From Thermus sp. JCM 17653 (GTDB lineage Bacteria > Deinococcota > Deinococci > Deinococcales > Thermaceae), in the NCBI GenBank assembly GCA_001311585.1, contig BBBN01000073.1:1-7456 (forward strand): 7,456 nt of DNA, read 5' to 3'. A program made the translations under genes and the position numbers. Positions within the stretch are counted from its first letter, which is position 1. Every line of letters starts with the position of its first letter. Shown here one piece after another: positions 1 through 7,456 of the stretch. The notes beneath the pieces are model-generated. The model was not told where the DNA came from. It was given only the letters and a program-made list of their open reading frames with translations, and did no database searches.

Positions 1-881
<881 letters not shown>

Positions 882-885
<4 letters not shown>

Positions 886-1958
886 AGCGCGAGGCCAAGC
901 TCTTGCTTAACAAAGCGTGCGACTCGCTCGTACTGGCCATCGAGCTGTTCAATCGACCCCACGACCGGGGGCGGGTGAGCAGCACGCTCATCATGCTTGA
1001 CCATGCCTTCGAGATGCAGATGAAGGCCGCCATTTTGCATCGCGGGGGGCGTATCCGCGAGAAGCGGGCTAAGCAAACGATCGGATTCGACGCGTGTGTG
1101 CGGCGCTCTTTGAGTGACGGGGCGATCAGGTACCTGAGTGAGGAGCAGGCTCTCGTGCTGCAGACAATCAACGGGCTACGGGACGCGGCGCAGCACCACT
1201 TGCTAGACATCTCCGAAGGCCAGCTCTACATGCATGTCCAGTCGGGCGTCACGCTGTTCCGGGATCTGCTGAAGAGCGTCTTCAACCAGGAGTTTGCTAT
1301 CCGGCTTCCGACGCGGGTTCTCCCCGTCTCGACCTCGCCGCCGACGGACCTTGCAACGCTGTTTGACTCCGAGGTCGGCGAGATCAAGAAGCTTTTAGGG
1401 CCAGGCCGGCGAAGGCGGCTTGAAGCGCTGGCCCGCCTTCGTCCGCTAGCGATCCTGGACGCCACGATCCGGGGCGAGAAGGGGCAGCCGAGTGACGCGG
1501 ACCTACGGCGCATCGGTAAGGAGGTGTCGAAGGGCAGGACCTGGGCCGATATCTTCCCCGGCGCGGCGGCTGTCGAGATTGTTACAGATGGCACTGGGCC
1601 AAGCCTCTTGCTCCGCTTGTCGAAGAAAGAAGGCATTCCGGTCCAACTGGTGCCTGAGGGGACGCCCGGTGCTTTGGTCGTCGCGGTGAAGCGAGTAAAC
1701 GAACTGGACTTTTACAGCCTGGGCGCGAAGCAGCTGGCCGAAAAGGTCGGCCTGACAATGCCGAAGTTGCTGGCGGTCGTGGATTACTTGGATCTTCGCA
1801 GGAACCAGGAGTGCTACAAAGAGTTCAAGATCGGCAGTCAAACACACAAACGGTACTCTCCGAAGGCAATCGACACCATCAAGGAGGCTCTGAAGAAGGA
1901 GAGCGCCGACGACATCTGGCGAAAGCACCGTACGAAGAGCAAGGGGGGTAGGCCGTGA
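882..1958 (+). CDS. DUF3644-type protein with HEPN-like R-x4-H motif, between hsdS and hsdR
   Basis: This 358-residue protein resembles the DUF3644 family from memory; its function is not established. Visible layout: an N-terminal alpha-helical region (about 1-135) beginning [16 protein letters not shown], with an FNRPHDRGR loop and an [18 protein letters not shown] helix. R100-D-A-A-Q-H105 fits the R-(polar)-x3-H signature of HEPN RNases, which also have two long helices around such a motif. A basic linker [13 protein letters not shown] lies near 175-187. At about 276-340 is a probable winged helix ([20 protein letters not shown]), possibly for nucleic-acid binding. The ATG at 882 is chosen because it overlaps the hsdS stop and follows GGAGAGAAGGGG. 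An upstream in-frame ATG at 762 would overlap hsdS by 41 codons. The stop overlaps the hsdR GTG. Position suggests a role tied to restriction, either an RNase-type backup or a modulator; this is inference. Codon use is less GC-biased than hsdR, hinting at separate acquisition. Confidence 0.85.
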
Positions 1959-2232
1959 CTGCCTTCACCGAATCCACCGTCGAATCCGCCGCCTTGGGTT
2001 GGCTGGAATCCCTCGGCTGGGCGGTCAAGCACGGCGCCGAGATCGCCCCCGGCGAACTCTCCGCCGAACGCGAGGACTACGGCCAGGTTGTTCTGGAGCA
2101 GCGCCTCCGGGACGCCCTCGGGCGGCTGAACCCTGACCTGCCTCCCGAGGCGCTCCAGGAGGCCTTTCGCAAACTTGTCCACCCGGAGGAGCAACCCTGG
2201 AGCAGCGCAACCGCAACCTGCACCGACTCATC

Positions 2233-2245
<13 letters not shown>
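1955..2245 (+). CDS. hsdR: HsdR N-terminal piece as read (true homology ends at about 2188)
   Basis: This is the 96-residue frame that starts at the hsdR GTG. Residues 1-78 ([20 protein letters not shown] at the start, FRKLVHPE at the end) match the usual HsdR amino terminus ahead of the nuclease domain. The last 18 residues are out of frame and end at a TGA at 2243-2245. Continuing in the +1 frame from base 2188 gives [18 protein letters not shown], the expected next segment. As written, this piece lacks both nuclease and motor and would have no restriction function alone. Confidence 0.75.
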
Positions 2246-4524
<2,279 letters not shown>

Positions 4525-5098
4525 AGAAACCCGACATCTCGATCCTCTCCGAGGAGTTCCTGGCCGAGGTGCGAGGAATGCCGCAGCGGAATCTGGCCGT
4601 GGAGCTCCTGCGCAAGCTCCTCGAAGGCGAGATCAAGACGCGTCGGCGCAAGAACCTGATCCAGGCCCGCTCGTTCGCGGAGCTCCTGGAACAGGCGATC
4701 CGCCGCTACCAGAACCGGGCGGTCGAAGCAGCCCAGGTGATCGAGGAGCTGATTGCCCTCGCCAAGGAGATGCGGGAAGCCGACCGTAGAGGCGAATCAC
4801 TGGGGCTGTCGGAAGAGGAACTCGCCTTCTACGACGCCCTCGAAACCAACGACAGCGCCGTGAAGGTCCTCGGCGAGCCAACGCTTCAGCAGATCGCTCG
4901 CGAGCTTGTCGACACGGTGCGGCGCAACGTCACCATCGACTGGACCGAGCGGGAGAACGCGCGCGCCCATCTTCGCCGCCTGGTGAAGCGGGTTCTCCGC
5001 AAGTACGGCTATCCTCCCGATAAGCGGAGAAGGCGACCCAGACGGTGCTCGAGCAGGCGGAAGTGCTTTGCGAAAACTGGGCATGAGAATCGGTAATG

Positions 5099-5112
5099 CC
5101 TTCGTGTGCTAC
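5099..5112 (+). repeat. Left terminal inverted repeat
   Basis: CCTTCGTGTGCTAC is perfectly complementary to 5586-5599. Beyond the 14 bases the match decays (TTGA against CTCA). Confidence 0.75.
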
Positions 5113-5115
5113 TTG

Positions 5116-5132
5116 ACCCCAACCTCTGGGGT
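5116..5132. repeat. Hairpin near the left end of the element
   Basis: ACCCCA and TGGGGT form a 6-bp stem around a 5-base loop. An A7 run follows on the + strand, so it lacks the U tract of an intrinsic terminator in the + direction. On the minus strand the T run would precede the hairpin. It is probably part of the element's end structure. Confidence 0.45.
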
Positions 5133-5216
5133 GTGAAAAAAAGACGGGAATGCTCGGGAGACCTGGGGGAGGGAGCTTTTGGGGGATCTGCCCGCGGTCT
5201 TGGGGGACCGGGGAGG

Positions 5217-5237
5217 CAAGATACGCTGATGCGTGAC
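5217..5237 (+). repeat. Left arm of internal inverted repeat
   Basis: This pairs with 5315-5335 at 18 of 21 positions, including an uninterrupted CAAGATACGCT / AGCGTATCTTG and CGTGAC / GTCACG. The spacer is 77 bases. It may be an older or nested element end, or a long-range secondary structure. Confidence 0.6.
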
Positions 5238-5290
5238 TCGCTGGGTTCAGGGGGTCAAGACCCCGCTATCGGGTCAGGGGAGGAAAGGTG

Positions 5291-5584
5291 GTGGAGACGG
5301 GGTGGAAGAGGTGGGTCACGCGCAAGCGTATCTTGTTGGGAAGGGTCAGGAACTGGGTCAGCCCCGCAGGGGCTATCTTGCTTGAGACCCGGTTCAGCGT
5401 GATGGTGCGGTCTTTGGGGCTTCACCGGATAGCTGCTTTCCCGTCAGGGAAACATCTTGTAGCCCGGTCCTACTGGGGTCTGGTGGCCCGGGTCAACCTC
5501 ATCCGCAAGGTAGCTCCGCTGACGCTTGTTCACAACCTCATCCGTAGCCGGGTGCTCCTGAGGATGGCCGGAGTGGAGCTATGA
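5291..5584 (+). CDS. Small hypothetical protein, possible transposase C-terminal remnant
   Basis: A 97-codon frame starts at GTG 5291 (GTG at 5288 is also possible) seven bases after GGGGAGG, a good ribosome site. It ends one base before the right terminal repeat. The product is basic. The stretch LLETRFSVMVRSLGLHRI followed by WGLVARVNLI and LVHNLI loosely resembles the last acidic-residue helix and tail of DDE transposases, with short insertions at hairpin sequences (SPAGAILL, FPSGKHLV). The family is not recognised. The alternative is that it is a chance frame in a non-coding element. Confidence 0.35.
   Translation: METGWKRWVTRKRILLGRVRNWVSPAGAILLETRFSVMVRSLGLHRIAAFPSGKHLVARSYWGLVARVNLIRKVAPLTLVHNLIRSRVLLRMAGVEL
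5315..5335 (-). repeat. Right arm of internal inverted repeat
   Basis: This is the reverse complement of 5217-5237 with three mismatches clustered in the middle. It lies inside the short reading frame that begins near 5288. Confidence 0.6.
5360..5374. repeat. Hairpin AGCCCC-GCA-GGGGCT followed by ATCTTG
   Basis: A perfect 6-bp stem with a 3-base loop is followed immediately by ATCTTG. A similar unit, TTTCCC-GTCA-GGGAAA then CATCTTG, lies at 5437-5458, and GGGGTC-AA-GACCCC lies at 5251-5264. The repeated hairpin-plus-ATCTTG design inside one element is unusual. Confidence 0.5.
5437..5452. repeat. Hairpin TTTCCC-GTCA-GGGAAA followed by CATCTTG
   Basis: A perfect 6-bp stem with a 4-base loop is followed by CATCTTG. 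It parallels the unit at 5360-5374, both in surrounding sequence and in sitting in the same reading frame of the short ORF. Confidence 0.5.
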
Positions 5585-5738
5585 GGTAGCACACGAAGGG
5601 ATGAGAGCTCAGGCGGGAGAAGAGGGCGCAGTCCATGAGGTACTCCTTGGCGGTGCGGGGGGAGCGGCCTTCCTCCATCTCCAGGTACCTGCGGAAGCGG
5701 TGGAGGAGCTCGGCGTGGGGGTCTTGGGCGGCTACCAT
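5538..5738 (-). pseudogene. Tyrosine recombinase (XerC/D-like), N-terminal fragment truncated at the element
   Basis: The first ~42-47 residues are the start of the SAM-like core-binding domain of phage-integrase/Xer recombinases: ELLHRFRRYLEMEEGRSPRT then AKEYLMDCALF. This domain grips DNA next to the cleavage site. Homology stops at about base 5605, right at the terminal repeat at 5599. The frame then runs through the element to a stop near 5538 with unrelated residues. The catalytic domain (RHR...Y) is absent from the window, so the fragment cannot recombine DNA. The start ATG at 5738 is well supported: GGAGGT lies six bases upstream, and only two bases separate it from the PIN gene stop, so the two were co-transcribed. 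Confidence 0.75.
5586..5599 (-). repeat. Right terminal inverted repeat
   Basis: GTAGCACACGAAGG is the exact reverse complement of 5099-5112. It starts one base after the TGA (5582-5584) of the short internal frame and ends where the truncated recombinase gene begins. Confidence 0.75.
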
Positions 5739-5740
5739 CT

Positions 5741-6216
5741 TCAGACCTCCTCAAAGGCGGGAACGGGCACGGTGGGCACCAGGTCACGGGCCACAAGGTA
5801 GAGCCTTCGGTCCAGGGTGAAGAAGCGCCCCTTCCCCTCCTTCTCCCAGAGCCAGGCGAAGGAGGCGAGCTGGAGGCGTCCGCTCCCCTCAAGGGATGCT
5901 CCTCGGCCAAGGCGCCCGCCAGCTGGACCACGGGAGGGCTCAGGGGCACGCGGAGGAAGGTGGGCCAGTCGGACCGGAAAGCGGTGCTCAGGGAAGCGTG
6001 GCGGCGGGAGGTGATGGCCCTTCCCCGGCGCAGGGCGTGGAAGGTGGCCAGGGTCTCCACATAGGCCAGGTGGGAAGCGGCGAGGAGGGTCCCGGGGCGC
6101 TGGGCCAGGTCCACGGCCCATTCAAAGGGGTCCTCGGGCTCCAGGTAGTAAAGGCGCACCAGGACGCTGGTGTCCAGGAAGAGGGGCTCAGCGCCGGAGG
6201 TCCTGGAGGACGGCAT
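5741..6216 (-). pseudogene. PIN-domain (VapC-like) toxin with one frameshift
   Basis: VapC-type PIN proteins are Mg-dependent ribonucleases held inactive by a cognate antitoxin. Repairing one base gives 158 residues with the four expected acidic positions: D15 (LFLDTSVLV), E54 (AYVETLATF), D113 (GADALQLASF) and D136 (FFTLDRRLYL). The break lies between 5875 and 5876. As read, GCGGACGCCTCC yields ADASSSPP, while one more C gives ADALQLASFAWLW and reaches the TGA at 5741-5743. Unrepaired, the protein keeps only the first three acidic residues and gains a proline-rich tail of about 114 residues ending near 5530. Start ATG 6216 overlaps the putative antitoxin end by 29 bases. It precedes the recombinase by two bases. 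It could be intact if the missing C is a sequencing error. Confidence 0.8.
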
Positions 6217-6362
6217 CCAGGGGTACCCCCTTCACTCGGGGACGCCAGGGCTTGAAGCGGGGCTTGGGCCTCCGGGGGCTCCAGGGCCATTGCTTCCGCC
6301 AAGCGCCGCCACTCGGGCGACTTGAGCAGGGCCTTCAGTCGGGGCTCCTTGGTCTTGGGCAT
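6188..6362 (-). pseudogene. Putative antitoxin partner of the PIN toxin, one frameshift
   Basis: The frame begins MPKTKEPRLKALLKSPEWRR at ATG 6362. A neighbouring frame reads KPRFKPWRPRVKGVPLDAVL and then QDLRR with TGA at 6188-6190, overlapping the PIN start. Removing one C from the C5 run (G5 at 6274-6278 on the + strand) joins them into a 57-residue basic protein. The short length, position just upstream of and overlapping a PIN gene, and charged helical start fit an antitoxin; no DNA-binding fold is recognised with certainty. Without the repair the frame reads on past 6000 in a proline-rich, non-natural tail. An extended -10 promoter lies about 60 bases upstream. Confidence 0.6.
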
Positions 6363-6424
6363 GGCTCCATTCTACCCCTCCGGGGGGAGGGTGCCCTCGA
6401 GGGCCCCCGCCCCCGCTTTCCCGA

Positions 6425-6433
6425 AGTATAGCA
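6425..6433 (-). promoter_or_regulatory. Extended -10 promoter for the antitoxin-PIN-recombinase operon
   Basis: On the minus strand the sequence reads TGC-TATACT, a close match to an extended -10 element (TGn-TATAAT). No good -35 is seen at 16-18 bases, which extended -10 promoters can do without. Transcription would start near 6418, leaving a ~55-base leader before ATG 6362. That leader carries GGAGGGG and a closer GGAG. Confidence 0.5.
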
Positions 6434-6436
6434 TTC

Positions 6437-6556
6437 GCAAAAGGTTCGTTTGGCGAAGTGGAGGAGGGAGGCCCAGACCGAGGAAGAGCCCCGTCCGGGA
6501 GGGCGAAAACCCCCGAAAAAAAGGGCGGGCAAGGAGCCGGGGCGGCCGGCGGAGGG
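6437..6556. other. Intergenic stretch without a recognised gene
   Basis: This is the divergent region between the minus-strand toxin operon and the repeat cluster. It is G-rich on the + strand with an A7 run near 6515-6525. Several frames are open but have proline/glycine/arginine-rich products typical of chance frames in GC-rich DNA. No RNA gene or terminator with a proper stem and U run was found. Confidence 0.5.
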
Positions 6557-6586
6557 TTGCGACAAATGATGGAAGTTTGCGACAAA
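6557..6586 (+). repeat. Two direct TTGCGACAAA boxes, 20-nt period
   Basis: TTGCGACAAA occurs at 6557-6566 and 6577-6586, exactly 20 bases apart (about two helical turns). The second copy extends to TTTGCGACAAA, itself an interrupted palindrome (TTTG-CGA-CAAA). This phasing suits cooperative protein binding on one DNA face. It lies upstream of the helix-turn-helix gene. Confidence 0.65.
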
Positions 6587-6593
6587 CTTACGG

Positions 6594-6636
6594 ACTTCCA
6601 GACTTACAGACTCCGGGAGTCTGTAACTCTGGAAGT
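6594..6636. repeat. 43-nt near-perfect palindrome (candidate operator)
   Basis: Two 21-base arms centred on G6615 match at 20 of 21 positions; the only mismatch is C6603 against C6627. The inner core is CTCC-G-GGAG flanked by TTACAGA/TCTGTAA. The left arm also continues a 16-nt direct repeat ACTTAC(G/A)GACT starting at 6586 and 6602. No U tract follows, so it is more likely a protein site or cruciform than a terminator. Confidence 0.75.
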
Positions 6637-6669
6637 TACCAAGTGTAACCTTGATGCACTACCGGTAAC
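6635..6669. promoter_or_regulatory. GTTAC/GTAAC motif cluster upstream of the HTH gene
   Basis: GTTAC-N5-GTAAC (6635-6639 and 6645-6649) forms an inverted repeat, and a further GGTAAC lies at 6664-6669 just before the start codon. Binding at this position would overlap the likely transcription start, suiting autorepression by the downstream helix-turn-helix protein (inference). Confidence 0.45.
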
Positions 6670-6677
6670 ATGGGGGC

Positions 6678-6944
6678 ATGAGTGAGGGAAGCGGCCCTCT
6701 TGAGGGCAAGCTCCTGCTGACCATCAGGGAAGTGGCTCAAGCCTTGGGGGTGTCCCGGATGACGGTGTACCGCTTGATCCGGGCGGGCCGTCTGAAGCGG
6801 GTTTACCCCACCCCCCGCTCGGCCCGGATCACCCGGGAGAGCCTCCTGGCCTTCCTCCGCTCCTTGGAGGAGGAGAGGCCCGAGGGGACGGGGAAGAGCG
6901 TGGTGGACCGGGCCCGGGAGGTGCTCAGGCGCTTCGGCCTCTAG
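6678..6944 (+). CDS. Excisionase/MerR-like helix-turn-helix DNA-binding protein
   Basis: This 88-residue protein has an HTH_17/excisionase-type winged helix at about residues 13-60: LLTIREVAQALGVSRMTVYR is the helix-turn-helix, RLIRAGRLKRV leads into the wing, and ITRESLLAFL is the closing helix. A charged tail (EEERPEG...VVDRAREVLRRFGL) could mediate dimerisation. Such proteins bind DNA as recombination directionality factors, antitoxin-like repressors or small regulators; the sequence does not decide which. Start ATG 6678 is preceded by GGGGG only one base away, so initiation may be leaderless or weak. A 14-nt palindrome GCCCTC-TT-GAGGGC (6694-6707) sits in codons 6-10. The repeat cluster directly upstream is its likely binding region. 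The next gene's ribosome site begins inside its stop codon. Confidence 0.8.
   Translation: MSEGSGPLEGKLLLTIREVAQALGVSRMTVYRLIRAGRLKRVYPTPRSARITRESLLAFLRSLEEERPEGTGKSVVDRAREVLRRFGL
6694..6707. repeat. 14-nt hairpin palindrome at the start of the HTH gene
   Basis: GCCCTC and GAGGGC flank a TT loop. It is within the first codons of the gene and could form an mRNA hairpin influencing initiation. It may equally be a chance feature of GC-rich coding sequence. Confidence 0.35.
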
Positions 6945-6952
6945 GAGGGAGG

Positions 6953-7456
6953 GTGGAGGAGGGGCGGGAGGCCACCAAGGAGAGGCGCGGGCCCCACATC
7001 CCCACCAGGCCACCCTCTTCCTGGAGGGGAGCCTGGGGGAGGAGGGTTTCTCCAGCCCCCGCCTTCCCCCGGGGTGTCGGGTGGAGGTGGCGGGGTACGC
7101 CCTCACCCAGCCCGAGGAGCACCGGGGGGAGGGGGTCTTCGGCCTCTGGCCTAGGACGGACGGGGAGGGAAGGCTCGTCCTGGCCCAGGCGGCCACCAAG
7201 CTCAAGCGCCCCCTGGAGGGGCCGGAGCTGGTGGTCCACGGCCTCCTCCTCCACGCCGACGGGCGGAGGCTCGTGGTCCTGGTCCAGCCCAAGAGCGGGG
7301 AGGCCTTCCGGCTCACCCTGGCCCGGGCCCGGGGCTTCACCGCCTTCCTGGAGCCCAAGAAGGCCTACCGCTTTGAGGGGGCCCTGCGGGGGAGAGGCTC
7401 CTCGCCGAGCGGGCCTTCCCCCTGGGGAAGTGGGCCCTGGCCCGGAAGGGGGAGAG
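6953..7456 (+). pseudogene. Unrecognised protein gene, 3' end outside window, two probable frameshifts
   Basis: The product is not recognised. A GTG at 6953 follows GGAGGGAGG (6944-6952), overlapping the previous stop, so the gene looks like the second cistron after the helix-turn-helix gene. Strongly GC3-biased coding sequence runs from 7003 to about 7390 in one frame: HQATLFLEGSLGEEG, VEVAGYALTQPEEH, ATKLKRPLEGPELVVHGLLL, RLVVLVQPKSGEAFRLTLAR. It alternates beta-strand-like and turn segments, vaguely OB-fold-like (inference). It then continues one frame over as GERLLAERAFPLGKWALARK, so a G is probably missing from the G5 run at 7388-7392. A similar lost C in the C4 run at 7000-7003 would connect the GTG start. 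If the N-terminal join is wrong, GTG 7081 is an alternative start. Confidence 0.5.

Larger units (their letters stand above)
5099..5599. mobile_element. 501-bp element with 14-bp perfect terminal inverted repeats (MITE-like or deleted IS)
   Basis: The ends are CCTTCGTGTGCTAC at 5099-5112 and its exact reverse complement at 5586-5599. The interval contains no full-length gene. It holds an A7 run, at least four short hairpins, an 18/21 inverted repeat and a ~97-codon frame that stops two bases before the right repeat, as transposase genes often do. The flanks do not show an obvious identical target duplication (left ...GTAATG, right GATGAG...). The left end lies 12 bases after the hsdR stop, and the right end coincides with the point where the recombinase homology stops. 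The IS family is not recognised. Confidence 0.65.

Noticed and set aside
2186..2200. Programmed frameshifting in hsdR
   Set aside because: There is no slippery heptamer followed by a pseudoknot or internal Shine-Dalgarno spacing. Two further similar breaks in the same gene make programmed shifting very unlikely.
5116..5145. Intrinsic terminator after hsdR
   Set aside because: The 6-bp stem is followed by an A run, not a T run, on the + strand. On the minus strand the T run precedes the stem.
5106..5402. 98-codon + strand frame in the left of the element
   Set aside because: It is glycine/arginine/serine-rich, begins inside the terminal repeat, has no ribosome site and overlaps the better-supported frame at 5288-5584.
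6594..6636. Rho-independent terminator
   Set aside because: The palindrome is not followed by a U tract on either strand, and it lies in a promoter-proximal repeat cluster.
6232..6648. Several frames of 75-120 codons on both strands across the divergent intergenic region
   Set aside because: Their products are proline/glycine/arginine-rich with no domain or ribosome site. They are chance frames in GC-rich DNA.

Overview
The window is GC-rich bacterial DNA. Strong G/C preference at third codon positions, GTG starts, purine-rich ribosome sites and the style of the small genes on the right suggest a Thermus-like member of the Deinococcota. This assignment is an inference from composition, not from a marker gene.

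Positions 1-5086 hold the distal part of a type I restriction-modification operon on the + strand. First comes the 3' part of hsdS (specificity subunit; its start and presumably hsdM lie upstream). Next is an intact 358-codon gene of the DUF3644 type, then hsdR (restriction and translocation subunit). hsdS/DUF3644 share ATGA and DUF3644/hsdR share GTGA, so the three appear to be translationally coupled. The middle gene carries an R-x4-H motif (R100...H105) of the kind found in HEPN ribonucleases, plus a probable C-terminal winged helix. It is the best candidate here for an extra defence component built into a type I operon. hsdR is complete in content (1044 residues when repaired) but broken by three single-base frameshifts.

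Positions 5099-5599 are a compact element with 14-bp perfect terminal inverted repeats, internal hairpins, a second imperfect inverted repeat and a short reading frame ending just inside the right repeat. It looks like a non-autonomous or internally deleted insertion sequence. It lies between the hsd operon and a minus-strand operon whose last gene, a tyrosine recombinase, is cut off at the element. No matching target duplication is evident, so this may be a rearrangement joint.

Positions 5600-6362 (minus strand) hold a small putative antitoxin gene, a PIN-domain (VapC-like) toxin gene and the recombinase fragment. They are tightly packed behind an extended -10 promoter. Positions 6437-6677 are an intergenic region dense with repeats: two direct TTGCGACAAA boxes 20 nt apart, a 43-nt near-perfect palindrome and a GTTAC/GTAAC inverted repeat. 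It lies ahead of a + strand gene for an 88-residue excisionase/MerR-like helix-turn-helix protein, which may bind these sites. An unrecognised gene follows and runs off the window.

Seven reading-frame breaks (three in hsdR, one in the PIN gene, one in the antitoxin, two in the last gene) can each be repaired by changing the length of a G or C run by one base. That pattern points to homopolymer sequencing error at least as strongly as to gene decay, so none of these genes should be called dead without a read check.
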